Notes: generated by a model not told the origin, from the sequence alone. Positions 1-9,449 are shown, counted from the first letter of the stretch. The stretch is DNA of 64,000 nt from Mycobacterium lentiflavum (GCF_022374895.2 NZ_CP092423.2:5456001-5520000), one strand, 5' to 3'. Numbers and translations are program-made.

Positions 1-79
1 CTTCTAAAAGCTTGGGTGCAGGGCCTCCGCATCACCTGCTCGTCAGGGCAGCAGTCGCAAAACAGCTAGGGTGCCAGGC

Positions 80-820
80 ATGGCGATCGAACACCGCGCT
101 GCAAGTATCGTCCGCTACTCGATTGCCGCGGCCACTGCCGCCCTGGCCATCGCCACGGTGTCGGCGTGTGATGCCCACAATGCGACACCCGCACCGGGAG
201 CGAATCCTCGTCAGGTCACCGTGGTGGGATCCGGACAAGTGCAGGGCGTCCCGGACACGTTGACCGCCGACGTCGGCATCGAATTCAGCGCACCCGACGT
301 CACCTCGGCGATGAACCAGACCAACGATCGCCAGCAAGCCGTCATCAACGCGCTCGTCGGTGCCGGTCTCGACCGCAAGGACATCAGCACCACCCAGGTG
401 ACGCTGCAGCCGCAATACGGCGGTCCCGAGTCCACGATCACCGGCTACCGCGCCACCAACGCCATCCAAGTCAAGATCCACCCGACCGATGCCGCGTCAC
501 GAATGCTGGCGCTGATCGTCAGCACCGGCGGCGACGCCACCCGGATCAGTTCGGTCAGCTATTCGATCGCCGACGACTCGCAGCTGGTCAAGGATGCCCG
601 GGCGCGCGCCTTCAACGACGCCAAGAACCGTGCCGACCAGTACGCCCAGCTGTCCGGGCTGCGGCTGGGCAAGGTGCTGTCCATCTCGGAGTCGACCGGG
701 GGTGCACCGGTGGCCGGGGCCCCATCGGCACCGCCCAAAGCCATGGCCACCCCGGTGCCGCTGGAGCCGGGTCAGCAGACGGTGAGCTTCTCGGTGACCG
801 CGGCGTGGGAGCTGGATTAG
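80..820 (+). CDS. lpqG: SIMPL-domain lipoprotein LpqG
   Basis: Exported lipoprotein of the SIMPL/DUF541 (BP26-like) family; the molecular role of these proteins is poorly defined. The start used is the ATG at 80, with an AGGG about 8 nt upstream; a GTG at 71 in the same frame is the alternative. An N-terminal hydrophobic segment (residues 12-27) ends in a lipobox V-S-A-C with the lipidated Cys at residue 30. The rest resembles other SIMPL proteins, with the conserved beginning 'VTVVGSGQVQGVPDTLTADV' and two repeated alpha/beta halves. Length (246 aa) fits the family. It converges on hpt, and the order matches Rv3623-Rv3624c of M. tuberculosis. Confidence 0.85.
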   Translation: MAIEHRAASIVRYSIAAATAALAIATVSACDAHNATPAPGANPRQVTVVGSGQVQGVPDTLTADVGIEFSAPDVTSAMNQTNDRQQAVINALVGAGLDRKDISTTQVTLQPQYGGPESTITGYRATNAIQVKIHPTDAASRMLALIVSTGGDATRISSVSYSIADDSQLVKDARARAFNDAKNRADQYAQLSGLRLGKVLSISESTGGAPVAGAPSAPPKAMATPVPLEPGQQTVSFSVTAAWELD

Positions 821-861
821 CTCTCGCCTGATGGCGGCGACCCGCTTGCGATCGCCGCTAG

Positions 862-1473
862 CTACTGCTCGTAGACCCGGGGGTCCAGGGTTCCGATGTA
901 GGACAGGTCGCGGTAGCGCTCGTCGTAGTCCAGGCCGTAGCCGACCACGAAGTCGTTGGGGATGTCGAAGCCGACGTAGGCGATCTCGGCGTTGGCCCGG
1001 ACCGCGTCGGGCTTGCGCAGCAGCGTGCACACCCGCAGCGAGCGGGGGTGACGGGTCTTGAGGTTGCGCAGCAACCAGGACAGGGTCAGACCGGAGTCGA
1101 CGACGTCCTCGACGATCAGCACGTCGCGATCGTTGATATCGCGGTCCAGGTCCTTGAGGATGCGCACCACGCCCGACGACGACGTCGAGGACCCGTAGGA
1201 GCTGACGGCCATGAATTCGAATTGCGTGGGCACCGGGATCGCGCGAGCCAGGTCGGTGACAAAGATCACCGCGCCCTTGAGGACGGTGATCAGCAGCAGG
1301 TCCTCCCCGGTCTGGGTGACCGACTCGCGGTAGTCGGTGCCGATCTGGCCGCCGAGCTCGCCGATGCGGGCCTGGATCTGCTCGGTCGTGAGCAGCACAG
1401 ACTTGATATCCCCCGGGTACAGGTCCACGGGCTGCTCGGGGGTTATCGCCGAGGAGGTCTGGGCCACGCCCAC
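862..1473 (-). CDS. hpt: Hypoxanthine-guanine phosphoribosyltransferase Hpt
   Basis: Purine salvage enzyme: transfers phosphoribose from PRPP to hypoxanthine or guanine, giving IMP or GMP. The PRPP-binding motif V-L-I-V-E-D-V-V-D-S-G-L-T is intact and the C-terminal 'DYDERYRDLSYIGTL' is typical of bacterial HPRT. The start used is the GTG at 1473 (203 aa), where similarity to the M. tuberculosis protein begins. The frame stays open to a TTG at 1515 (217 aa), but no Shine-Dalgarno is seen there. It is last in a leftward run with tilS, the DUF2342 gene and the dacB-like gene, and lies 53 nt or less downstream of tilS, so co-transcription is likely. Confidence 0.93.
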   Translation of the reverse strand: MGVAQTSSAITPEQPVDLYPGDIKSVLLTTEQIQARIGELGGQIGTDYRESVTQTGEDLLLITVLKGAVIFVTDLARAIPVPTQFEFMAVSSYGSSTSSSGVVRILKDLDRDINDRDVLIVEDVVDSGLTLSWLLRNLKTRHPRSLRVCTLLRKPDAVRANAEIAYVGFDIPNDFVVGYGLDYDERYRDLSYIGTLDPRVYEQ

Positions 1474-1526
1474 AGCGTGCCATGTCAGCGGCCGAACAAC
1501 CAACGGCGACGACAATTTGCGGCCAT

Positions 1527-2486
1527 TTACACAGGCTCACGCCGCAACGCGAGCATGCCGTCGCGACGTCCCGCGATCAATCGCTCGCCGCGCAAATCCG
1601 AGCCGACCGCCACCCCGCCCTGCCCGCGCCACGCGGTAACCAGCGCGTCCACCCCGCGGATCTGCTTGTCGGTCAGCCCGGTAGCCCCGCCGGCCAGCAG
1701 CCAGCCCCGGATCACCCGGCGCCGCACCGGGTCGGCCAACGTCGCCAGCGCCTCGGCCCGCAGGCCGTGGTCCGCCTGTACGCCGGGCAGCGCCTGAGCC
1801 GCCAGCGTGTCGATGAACTCGGTGTCCTCCCGCAACGCCGTCGCGGTGCGGGCCAGCGCCTCGGCCACCCCGCCGCCGAGCACGTCCTCGAGCAGCGGCA
1901 TCACCTCGTGTCGCAGCCGGGACCGGGTGAAGCGGCGGTCGCTGTTGTGCGGGTCCTGCCACGCGGTCAGGCCCAGCTCGCGGCATGCGGCATGCGTGGT
2001 GGCCCGCCGGACCGCCAGCAGCGGCCGGCACCAGGGCGGATCGTGCGGTCGCATCCCGGCGATCGAGCGCGCTCCGGAGCCACGGCCCAGCCCGAGCAAC
2101 ACCGTCTCGGCCTGATCGTCGAGGGTATGCGCCAGCAGCACCGGCCCGAGCTGGTAAGCGCTCAACGCGGCGTAGCGTGCCGCGCGCGCCGCGGCCTCGG
2201 GGCCCCCGTCATTGCCCACCTGTACGCAAATAACTTGTGCGTCAACGCATCCCAACGCGATGGCTTGGTTGCGCGCGGTTTCGGCGACGGCGGCCGACTC
2301 GGGCTGCAAACCGTGGTCGACAATCAGCGCCGTGGTGGGCCGCAGCTGGGCCGCGACCGCCGTGAGCGCCAGCGAATCCGGCCCGCCCGACAGCGCCACA
2401 CCCCATTGGTCCGCGGTGGCCAGATAGGTCTTCGCGAACGCCTCGACAGCCGCGTACAGCTGCCCTACAGGACCCTGTCGATCCAT
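1527..2486 (-). CDS. tilS: tRNA(Ile)-lysidine synthase TilS (MesJ)
   Basis: Modifies the wobble cytidine of the CAU-anticodon tRNA-Ile to lysidine, changing codon and amino-acid identity; an essential function in bacteria. The N-terminal PP-loop ATPase motif SGGPDS lies at residues 33-38 of the 319-aa product, followed by 'LIVDHGLQPESAA' and the Arg/His-rich 'FTRSRLRHEVMPLLE' of the TilS core. The ATG at 2486 is chosen because the family N-terminus begins there. This gives a 22-nt overlap with the end of the upstream DUF2342 gene, which suggests translational coupling. The frame is open further upstream to 2540 without family similarity. Confidence 0.93.
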   Translation of the reverse strand: MDRQGPVGQLYAAVEAFAKTYLATADQWGVALSGGPDSLALTAVAAQLRPTTALIVDHGLQPESAAVAETARNQAIALGCVDAQVICVQVGNDGGPEAAARAARYAALSAYQLGPVLLAHTLDDQAETVLLGLGRGSGARSIAGMRPHDPPWCRPLLAVRRATTHAACRELGLTAWQDPHNSDRRFTRSRLRHEVMPLLEDVLGGGVAEALARTATALREDTEFIDTLAAQALPGVQADHGLRAEALATLADPVRRRVIRGWLLAGGATGLTDKQIRGVDALVTAWRGQGGVAVGSDLRGERLIAGRRDGMLALRREPV

Positions 2487-3511
2487 CGCTGGGGGTCTTC
2501 GATCTCGGCGGGCAGCGGCAGCGTTTCGGGGCCGGACCACACGGTGTTGAACCGCTCCATCCCGACCCGGCCCACCACGTGGTCGACGAAGGCCTTACCG
2601 CGGGTGTACTGGTTGAGCTTGGCGTCCAAGCCCAGCAGGGCGCGCATCAGGCGTTGCAGCGGCGGCGGCTTGCGATGACGGCGATCGTCGAATCGGCCGC
2701 GGATGGTCGCCACCGACGGCACCGCCTTGGGGCCGACCGCATCCATCACGTGGTCAGCGTGGCCCTCCAGCAAGGTGCCCAGCACCAGCAGTTGATCGAG
2801 CGCCTGGCGCTGGGGCTCGGACTGAACGGCGCGCACCAGGCCGACGATCCCCGACGCGGAAGCGTCGGGCGCGCCGAGACCGCGGTTGCGTACGTACTCG
2901 GCCAGCCGGCCCGCCACCTGTCCGAAGTCGTCACCCGCGTCGCGGGTCAACAACGCCAGCGCGTCCGACATGTAGTGCGGCAGCCAGCGGTTGGCGGTGA
3001 ACTGCACCCGGTGCGTGACTTCGTGCAGGCACACCCACAACCGGAAATCGGCCGGGTCGACCCGCAGCTGGCGCTCCACGGCGATCACGTTGGGATACAC
3101 CAGCAGCAGGCAACCCTCTTTGTCGGCAAAGAACGGGTCGTACTGGCCGAGAATCCCCGACGCGACAAACGCCAGCACAGCACCGGTCTGCGCACCGGTG
3201 AGCCGGCCGGTGAGAAACCCACGCGGCTGGTCGGTTCCGTTCGTCATCACCCGCATCGAGTCCGCCGCGGCGCGAACCCAGTCGCCGCGGTCGACGATGC
3301 GGGCCGCCGGCACCTCGCCTTCGGTGGCCAGGCCCGTCACGTCGCGCACGAGTGGTTCGGCTTTCGTCGCCGAACTCGCCAGCTCGTCGATCGCCTGACG
3401 GCGGGTGTAGTCGCTGGCGGGCGGACCGGGCCGGGCCAGCCGGGCGCCGACCGTCGCCGCGAACCGCCAGTCGACGGCGGTACCAAGAGTCAGGTCGGGT
3501 TGGGCGGTCAT
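2465..3511 (-). CDS. DUF2342 zinc-metalloprotease-like protein (Rv3626c family)
   Basis: Actinobacterial DUF2342 family, often named coenzyme F420 biosynthesis-associated protein or zinc-dependent metalloprotease; no substrate is established. A zincin motif H-E-V-T-H occurs at about residues 163-167 inside 'CLHEVTHRVQF', preceded by a hydrophobic 'GCLLLVYPNVIAVE' strand, as expected for the family. Length is 348 aa. The start ATG (3511) overlaps the stop of the upstream carboxypeptidase gene as ATGA, a coupling signal, so the two are translated as a pair. No signal peptide is visible, so a cytoplasmic location is inferred. Function beyond the zincin motif is unknown. Confidence 0.85.
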   Translation of the reverse strand: MTAQPDLTLGTAVDWRFAATVGARLARPGPPASDYTRRQAIDELASSATKAEPLVRDVTGLATEGEVPAARIVDRGDWVRAAADSMRVMTNGTDQPRGFLTGRLTGAQTGAVLAFVASGILGQYDPFFADKEGCLLLVYPNVIAVERQLRVDPADFRLWVCLHEVTHRVQFTANRWLPHYMSDALALLTRDAGDDFGQVAGRLAEYVRNRGLGAPDASASGIVGLVRAVQSEPQRQALDQLLVLGTLLEGHADHVMDAVGPKAVPSVATIRGRFDDRRHRKPPPLQRLMRALLGLDAKLNQYTRGKAFVDHVVGRVGMERFNTVWSGPETLPLPAEIEDPQRWIDRVL

Positions 3512-4896
3512 GTGCACCCGCAGGTCCACAGCCGGGTGGCCAGGGCGTCCATCGCATTGCGTCCGTTGGGCCCGGCGGCGTTGGAGATGAACGCGAAGGT
3601 CAGCACCCGCCCGCTGCGGTCGGTGACGACTCCGACCAGCGAGTTGATCGCGGTCAACGAGCCGGTCTTGGCGCGCAACCAGCCGGCCGGCCCCAGATTC
3701 GTGGCCTGGTCAAGAAAGCGGTCGGCCAGTGTCCCGCTGCCGCCGGCGATGGGCAGCAGATCCAGCAGCGCCCGCAGCGACGGCTGGTCCGGCCCCGCCG
3801 CGGCCTGCACGGTTCCGTCGAGGGTCTTGGCGGTCAGCCGATCGTCGACCGACAGCCCGCTGGAGTCCACCAGCATGGCGCCGGTGGTGTCGACGTGCGC
3901 GGTGTTCAATCGGTTGGTCACCGCGTCGACCGCGCCGGCGAAGCTGCGCGGCCGGTTGATCGCCGCGGCCACCTCGCGGGCGATACATTCGGCCAGCACG
4001 TTGTCGGAGTGATCCATCATCTCGCCGAGCCGCTGGACCAGCGGCGCCGATTGCACGACCGCCAGCTGGCGCGCCCCGGACGGGGCCGACGCGATCGTCA
4101 CCGCGGCGGGATCCAGGCCCAGGGCCTTGGCCAGCTCACGCCCGGCGTCCAGCGCCGGGGTCTTGGACCGCCGGGAGTTGACGGTGCTGGGCTGAATGCG
4201 TCCGGCGTCGATCATCACCGACTCGATCGGGGCGATGTCGCCGTTGTCGATGTCGGCGGGATCCCAGCCCTGCGCCATCGTCGGGCCGGTGAACGCCGAG
4301 ATGTCCACCTGCACGGTCGTCGGCGTCATGCCGCTGCGATGAATCTGCTCCACCAGGTCGCTGATGCGTGGCGCGCCGCGGTACCAGGTCGGCACGTCGC
4401 GCGGTGCCGCCGACAGCGTCGGATCACCGGCACCCACCAGCACGATCGGCCCCTGGGCGTTCGGACTGCCGGCCACCACCCGGGTGCTGATGCGGGCCTG
4501 ACGATCCAGCGTCAGCAACGCCGCCGCCGCCGACAGGACCTTGTTGGTCGACGCCGGCACCAGGGGCACGTCGGCGGCGACCTGCCAAAGCTCCTTGCCG
4601 GTGAGGGCATCGGTGATCCGGCCGCCAAGCCGGCCGAGGTTGGGGTCGGCGGCCACCGGGGCCAGCACGGCCGCCAGCGCACCGGCCGAGGGCGTCTCGG
4701 CGGTGTCGGCGACGGGCACCATGCCCGGCTTCACGACCGGTGCCCGCGGCGGCGGTACCGCAACGTGTGCGCCGCCGCCGCCATGCCCACCCGAGGTGAA
4801 GAAGGTTGCCGCGGCCACCACGGCGGCGACGAACGCCAGCACGGCCAATCCAATGAACACCTGGGTGGATTTCCGCCAGCGAGTACGACCCATCAC
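3508..4896 (-). CDS. D-alanyl-D-alanine carboxypeptidase/endopeptidase, PBP4 (S13) family
   Basis: Class C penicillin-binding protein that trims peptidoglycan stem peptides or cross-links outside the membrane (Rv3627c homologue). The N-terminus has a basic stretch, then one membrane or signal-anchor helix (about residues 12-33) and a Gly/Pro-rich linker. The catalytic triad motifs are present in order: S-T-N-K with the nucleophile Ser at about residue 116, S-D-N in 'MMDHSDNVLAE', and K-T-G in 'RAKTGSLTAIN'. Length (462 aa) is normal for the family. It heads the leftward operon to hpt and is divergent from ppa. Confidence 0.9.
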   Translation of the reverse strand: MMGRTRWRKSTQVFIGLAVLAFVAAVVAAATFFTSGGHGGGGAHVAVPPPRAPVVKPGMVPVADTAETPSAGALAAVLAPVAADPNLGRLGGRITDALTGKELWQVAADVPLVPASTNKVLSAAAALLTLDRQARISTRVVAGSPNAQGPIVLVGAGDPTLSAAPRDVPTWYRGAPRISDLVEQIHRSGMTPTTVQVDISAFTGPTMAQGWDPADIDNGDIAPIESVMIDAGRIQPSTVNSRRSKTPALDAGRELAKALGLDPAAVTIASAPSGARQLAVVQSAPLVQRLGEMMDHSDNVLAECIAREVAAAINRPRSFAGAVDAVTNRLNTAHVDTTGAMLVDSSGLSVDDRLTAKTLDGTVQAAAGPDQPSLRALLDLLPIAGGSGTLADRFLDQATNLGPAGWLRAKTGSLTAINSLVGVVTDRSGRVLTFAFISNAAGPNGRNAMDALATRLWTCGCT

Positions 4897-5019
4897 TCTC
4901 CTGACTGTTTGGTCCTATTCTGCCGAATCTGCCGCGACACGCTCGACTAGGGTGATCCGCGACGAACCGATCTACCCGGGTCCACCCAGACTTACTTCTC
5001 TTCAAAGGAGCGTCAGACA

Positions 5020-5508
5020 GTGCAATTCGACGTGGTCATCGAGATCCCGAAAGGCCAGCGGAACAAGTACGAGGTCGATCACGAGACGGGGCGGGTCAAG
5101 CTGGACCGCTACCTGTACACGTCGATGGTCTACCCGACCGACTACGGCTTCATCGAGAACACCCTGGGCGAGGACGGCGACCCGCTGGACGTGCTGCTGT
5201 TGCTTCCCGAGTCGGTGTTCCCCGGCGTGCTGGTCGAGGCGCGGCCGGTGGGGATGTTCAAGATGGTCGACGAGGCCGGCGGTGACGACAAGGTGCTGTG
5301 TGTTCCGGCCGGCGACCACCGCTGGGATCACATCCAGGACATCGGCGACGTTGCGTCCTACCAGCTGGACGTGATCAAGCACTTCTTCTCGCAGTACAAG
5401 GCTTTGGAGCCGGGCAAGTACGTCAAGGCGGCGGACTGGGTCGGTCGCGCCGAAGCCGAGGCAGAGGTCGAGCGCTCCTTCGCCCGGTTCAAAGAAGGCG
5501 GGCACTAA
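5020..5508 (+). CDS. ppa: Inorganic pyrophosphatase Ppa
   Basis: Soluble family I pyrophosphatase: hydrolyses PPi to phosphate and so pulls biosynthetic reactions forward. 162 aa, the same length as the M. tuberculosis enzyme. The metal-binding signature G-E-D-G-D-P-L-D-V lies at about residues 51-59. The GTG start at 5020 is supported by a strong AAAGGAG at about 5003-5009. It is transcribed away from the dacB-like gene, and the 123-bp gap between them holds both promoters. Mycobacterial and other actinobacterial Ppa carries extra His residues near the active site; this was not examined residue by residue here. Confidence 0.96.
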   Translation: MQFDVVIEIPKGQRNKYEVDHETGRVKLDRYLYTSMVYPTDYGFIENTLGEDGDPLDVLLLLPESVFPGVLVEARPVGMFKMVDEAGGDDKVLCVPAGDHRWDHIQDIGDVASYQLDVIKHFFSQYKALEPGKYVKAADWVGRAEAEAEVERSFARFKEGGH

Positions 5509-5566
5509 CGCTGCAGGCGTAATTGCGCCCACCCCGCGCACCGAATCTCGGTGGCATCCTGGCGAG

Positions 5567-6259
5567 GTGACCCCGGTACTGCATTTCGCCGCGAACTTCT
5601 GGTGGCTGATCTTCCCGTTCGCAGGTGCGATCGGAACCGGCGTGCGGGCGGTGGCCGCCGCCAACGAGCGCCGGGCGCAGCGGCGGCTGGAACGGTACCG
5701 GCTCAAACAGCAGGCCAAGATCGCTGTCGCCCAGGCGTCCGGTCGGGCCCGCGGCGACGAGGAGAACGCCCGCCGGGATCTCACGAAACTGCTTGCCGCA
5801 CATGACCGTACGGACGCGCGGTGGCTGGAGTACGAGGTCGACATCGCCAAGCTGCTGGATTTCCCGCTGATGACGAACATGCGCGATCCGCTGACCATCG
5901 CGTTCCACAAGGCCAAGCGGCGTGCGGACCTGCTGCGGCCGGAGCGGCCTGAGGACTTCGCCGGCGACCGGTCGGCGTACCTGGACTACCGCGACGGCGT
6001 CCACGAGTACATCAGCGCATTCGAGATCGCCGAGGCCGAGGCAATTCGCCGCCGCCGCAGCGATTTCTCCGAAGACGAACAACAGCGGCTGGCCCGCGCC
6101 CAGAACCTGCTACATCTGGCGCAGGACGAGGGGGCCACGCGCGAGGAACGCCAGATTGCCTACGCGCGAGCCGGCAAGGAACTCGACGGGCTCATCGTGC
6201 TGCCGGCGCCCGCGCGGGCCAGCATCGAACGCCGCATCGCCGGACAGATCGAGGCGTGA
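5567..6259 (+). CDS. Unknown membrane-anchored coiled-coil protein
   Basis: I do not recognise this family. The 230-aa product has one N-terminal hydrophobic helix (about residues 4-30, 'FAANFWWLIFPFAGAIG'), followed by a long charged, Arg/Glu/Ala-rich region (residues 35-75 and 150-205) likely to form coiled coils. The C-terminal helix pair ends 'IERRIAGQIEA'. It starts at the GTG of 5567, 58 nt after ppa, so it may be read through from ppa. It converges on the DUF475 gene with a 1-nt gap. A cytoplasmic coiled-coil body tethered to the membrane is inferred from composition only. Confidence 0.7.
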   Translation: MTPVLHFAANFWWLIFPFAGAIGTGVRAVAAANERRAQRRLERYRLKQQAKIAVAQASGRARGDEENARRDLTKLLAAHDRTDARWLEYEVDIAKLLDFPLMTNMRDPLTIAFHKAKRRADLLRPERPEDFAGDRSAYLDYRDGVHEYISAFEIAEAEAIRRRRSDFSEDEQQRLARAQNLLHLAQDEGATREERQIAYARAGKELDGLIVLPAPARASIERRIAGQIEA

Positions 6260-6260
6260 C

Positions 6261-7334
6261 TCAGGCGGCGTCGCGCCTGATGCGCAGCACGCTCCATCCG
6301 AACGCCGCCCCGATGAAGATCACGCCGACGGAGGCGGTGGCGACCTCGGGGATTTCATAGCGCGGCTCGATCGACAGCAGCATGATCACCGACAGCGCGC
6401 CGATCGCCCAGTGCGCGCCGTGTTCCAGGTACACGTAGCGGTCCAGCGTCTGCTGCTGAACCAGGTAGACCGTGATCGACCGGACGAACATCGAGCCGAT
6501 CAACCCCAGGCCCAGGGCGATGACGATGGGGTCCGATGTGATGGCAAAGGCACCGGTGACGCCGTCGAACGAGAAGGCGGCGTCGAGCACCTCGAGGTAA
6601 AGAAACAACATCAGGCCGGCCTTGCCCACTGCCACGGCCGGCGCGGATGCCTCGGCGCTGTCGACGTCGGGCGGCCGGAACGCCGTGCTCAACCCGTTGA
6701 CGATCAGATACGTCACCAGGCCCAGCAGCCCGGCCGTCAGCACCGTCGCGCACTCGTCGCCGGAATGGGTCAACTGCGTGCCGACCAGCACCAACACGAT
6801 GACGGTGGCTACCACCGAAACCTCGGCGAGACGGCCTATCCGGGCGAAGGGGACTTCAATCCACTTGAGCCACTTGATATCTCGGTCGTACACGACGAAA
6901 TCCAGGAACAGCATCAACAGAAATATTCCGCCGAAAGCCGCGATCTGCGGGTGGGCCGACAGCACCAGCTTCTCGTAGCCGGGCGAGCCGTCCGGGAATT
7001 CCAGTGTGCCGTGCGGGGGCGGATTGAGCGCCAGGTGCATCGCGCGAACCGGGTCGAGGCCCGCGGTCGCCCACACGATGAGCAGCGGGAACACCAGCCG
7101 CATACCGAACACGGCGACCAGAATCCCGATCGTGAGAAACATCTGTCGCCAGAACGGGCTCATCCGCTTGAGCACCGTGGCGTTGATGATCGCGTTGTCG
7201 AAGGACAGCGACACCTCGAGGACGCCCAGGGCCACCAGAAGAAACAGGGCGTTGAGCCCGCCGTGGGCATATCCGAGCGCCAGGGCCGCCAACGTGACCA
7301 ACAGCGAGATCCCGAAGATGCGAGCGGCGGCCAT
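6261..7334 (-). CDS. DUF475/TerC-like integral membrane protein (Rv3629c family)
   Basis: Polytopic membrane protein with about eight hydrophobic segments across 357 aa, homologous to Rv3629c. DUF475 belongs to the TerC-like superfamily, whose members are linked with metal (manganese/tellurium) homeostasis; no substrate is known for this clade. Motif-like acidic residues within helices, 'SLSFDNAIINATVLKRMSP' near residue 45 and 'SFDGVTGAFAITSDP' near residue 265, form two inverted-repeat halves with an F-D-(N/G) core typical of TerC. The ATG start has an AGGAAGG Shine-Dalgarno just upstream (about 7338-7344 on this strand). Confidence 0.85.
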   Translation of the reverse strand: MAAARIFGISLLVTLAALALGYAHGGLNALFLLVALGVLEVSLSFDNAIINATVLKRMSPFWRQMFLTIGILVAVFGMRLVFPLLIVWATAGLDPVRAMHLALNPPPHGTLEFPDGSPGYEKLVLSAHPQIAAFGGIFLLMLFLDFVVYDRDIKWLKWIEVPFARIGRLAEVSVVATVIVLVLVGTQLTHSGDECATVLTAGLLGLVTYLIVNGLSTAFRPPDVDSAEASAPAVAVGKAGLMLFLYLEVLDAAFSFDGVTGAFAITSDPIVIALGLGLIGSMFVRSITVYLVQQQTLDRYVYLEHGAHWAIGALSVIMLLSIEPRYEIPEVATASVGVIFIGAAFGWSVLRIRRDAA

Positions 7335-7438
7335 GGGTCCTTCCTAGACAGCCGCTCACATTAAGGCGAAGGTGGTCGCCACCGCCAGCCATGGCGACGG
7401 CGCACTTACTATTTTCCAATGCCGAAAGCGCCGCGCCG

Positions 7439-8734
7439 ATGACCGAAGTCGGCGGTGCGGCGTCCCCACTGGGCGCTGCCGGGTCAACGGGAGCATCCCC
7501 GGGACCGGTGGCACGTAGCAGCATGGCCCGGGTCGGTGCCGCGACCGCACTGACCGCGGTGTGCGGCTACGCGGTGATCTATCTGGCGGCTCGTGACCTG
7601 GCGCCGAGCGGCTTCTCGGTGTTCGGGGTGTTCTGGGGGGCGTTCGGTCTGGTCACCGGCGCCGCCTTCGGGCTGCTGCAAGAAACCACCCGCGAGGTCC
7701 GCGCCACCCGCTACGTCGAGGCATTGCCGGGGCCCGAATTCCGCAACCACCCGCTGCGCGTCGCGGCGATGGTCGGTGTCGCGGCGGCCGTCCTGATCGC
7801 GGGCAGTTCGCCGCTGTGGGGTGGACGGGTGTTCGCCGAGCAGCGCTGGTTGTCGGTGGCGCTGTTGTCCGTCGGTCTGGCCGGGTTTTGCCTGCACGCC
7901 ACCCTGCTCGGCATGCTGGCCGGCACCGATCAATGGACCCAGTACGGCGCACTGATGGTGACCGACGCGGTCATGCGCGTGGCGATCGCGGTGGCCACGG
8001 TGGTGCTCGGCTGGGGTTTGACCGGCTTCCTGTGGGCGACGGTGGCCGGCGCGGTGGCCTGGCTGGTAGTCCTGGCGACCTCGCCCACCGCCCGCGCGGC
8101 GGCCCGGCTCCTGACACCCGGCAACACCGCGACGTTCCTGCGCGGCACCGCGCACTCGATCACCGCCGCCGGCGCCAGCGCGATCCTGGTGATGGGATTC
8201 CCGGTGCTGCTCAAGCTGACGTCGAATCACCTTGGGGCACAAGGCGGTGTGATCATCCTGGCCGTCACGTTGACCCGCGCGCCGCTGCTGGTGCCGTTGA
8301 CGGCCATGCAGGGCAACCTGATCGCGCACTTCGTGGACGCGCGTAGCGACCGGCTGCGGGCGCTGCTCGCACCGGCGGCGATCATCGCCGGCATCGGCGC
8401 CGTCGGGGTGCTGGCGGCCGGCCTGGTGGGGCCATGGCTGCTGCGCGCCGCCTTCGGTGCCTCCTACGACGCCAGCAGCGCGCTGTTGGCGTGGCTGACC
8501 GGTGCGGCGTTGTCGATCGCGATGCTGACGCTGACCGGCGCCGCGGCCGTGGCCGCCGCGTTGCATCGCGCCTACGCGCTGGGGTGGGTCGGGGCCACGG
8601 CGGCCTCGGGCCTGCTGCTACTGCTGCCGCTGCCGCTGGGGACCCGGACCGTGGTCGCGCTGCTGTGCGGTCCGCTGGTGGGAATCGGCGTACACCTGGT
8701 GGCCCTGGCGCGCGCCGGACGCCTAACCGGCTGA
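7439..8734 (+). CDS. Polysaccharide-flippase-like integral membrane protein (Rv3630 family)
   Basis: Hydrophobic protein of about 12 predicted helices, 431 aa from the ATG at 7439; the frame is open to an ATG at 7391 (447 aa), so the start is uncertain. It resembles Wzx/MATE-type polysaccharide transporters in helix layout, for example a conserved charged region 'QETTREVRATRYVE' after the second helix. It lies 13 nt upstream of ppgS and so heads a likely operon Rv3630-Rv3631-Rv3632. That context suggests a flippase for the polyprenyl-phosphate sugar made by PpgS. This is inference; the transport role has not to my knowledge been proved. Confidence 0.8.
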   Translation: MTEVGGAASPLGAAGSTGASPGPVARSSMARVGAATALTAVCGYAVIYLAARDLAPSGFSVFGVFWGAFGLVTGAAFGLLQETTREVRATRYVEALPGPEFRNHPLRVAAMVGVAAAVLIAGSSPLWGGRVFAEQRWLSVALLSVGLAGFCLHATLLGMLAGTDQWTQYGALMVTDAVMRVAIAVATVVLGWGLTGFLWATVAGAVAWLVVLATSPTARAAARLLTPGNTATFLRGTAHSITAAGASAILVMGFPVLLKLTSNHLGAQGGVIILAVTLTRAPLLVPLTAMQGNLIAHFVDARSDRLRALLAPAAIIAGIGAVGVLAAGLVGPWLLRAAFGASYDASSALLAWLTGAALSIAMLTLTGAAAVAAALHRAYALGWVGATAASGLLLLLPLPLGTRTVVALLCGPLVGIGVHLVALARAGRLTG

Positions 8735-8747
8735 TCCTGGCTACCCT

Positions 8748-9449
8748 GTGAACATCGAAACGGATTACCAGGGCGTCTGGATCGTGATTCCCGCCTTCAA
8801 CGAAGCCACGGTCATCGGCGAGGTGGTCGCCGATGTCCGCTCCGTTTTCGACCACGTCGTCTGCGTCGACGACGGCAGCGCCGACGGCACCGGTGAGATC
8901 GCCCGGAAGGCCGGGGCTCATCTGGTGCGCCATCCGGTCAATTTGGGGCAGGGCGCGGCCATCCAGACCGGCGTCGAGTACGCCCGCCGCCAGCCCGGTG
9001 CGCGGATCTTCGCGACGTTCGACGCCGACGGGCAGCATCGCGTCAAGGATGTGTGCACGATGGTCGACCGGCTCATCGCCGAAGACGTGGACATCGTCAT
9101 CGGGACGCGCTTCGGCGGGCTAAAGAGCAGCCGGCCGCCGTTAGTGAAACGGATCGTGCTGCAGACAGCGGCGCGGTTGAGCCCGCGCGGTCGCCGGCTC
9201 GGCCTGACCGACACCAACAACGGACTGCGGGTATTCAACAAGACGGTGGCCGACGGGCTGAACATCACGATGAGCGGGATGAGCCACGCCAACGAATTCA
9301 TCATGCTAGTCGACGAAAACCATTGGCGCGTAGTCGAACAGCCTGTTGAGGTGCTCTACACCGACTACTCGAAGTCGAAGGGCCAGCCGCTACTCAACGG
9401 CGTCAACATCATTTTCGATGGGTTCCTGCGAGGAAGGATTCCGAGATGA
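8748..9449 (+). CDS. ppgS: Polyprenyl-phosphate N-acetylgalactosaminyl synthase PpgS (GT2)
   Basis: Family 2 glycosyltransferase of the DPM1 type. The M. tuberculosis homologue Rv3631 was described as PpgS, which makes the polyprenyl-phosphate GalNAc donor for galactosaminylation of arabinogalactan. The nucleotide-sugar and metal motifs are visible: 'VVCVDDGSADGTGEIA' (about residues 40-55) and 'FDADGQH' with the catalytic DxD-like Asp pair (about residues 89-95). No large hydrophobic C-terminal domain is present, so membrane association must come from the partner protein encoded next, whose ATG overlaps this stop as ATGA. GTG start at 8748. Confidence 0.9.
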   Translation: MNIETDYQGVWIVIPAFNEATVIGEVVADVRSVFDHVVCVDDGSADGTGEIARKAGAHLVRHPVNLGQGAAIQTGVEYARRQPGARIFATFDADGQHRVKDVCTMVDRLIAEDVDIVIGTRFGGLKSSRPPLVKRIVLQTAARLSPRGRRLGLTDTNNGLRVFNKTVADGLNITMSGMSHANEFIMLVDENHWRVVEQPVEVLYTDYSKSKGQPLLNGVNIIFDGFLRGRIPR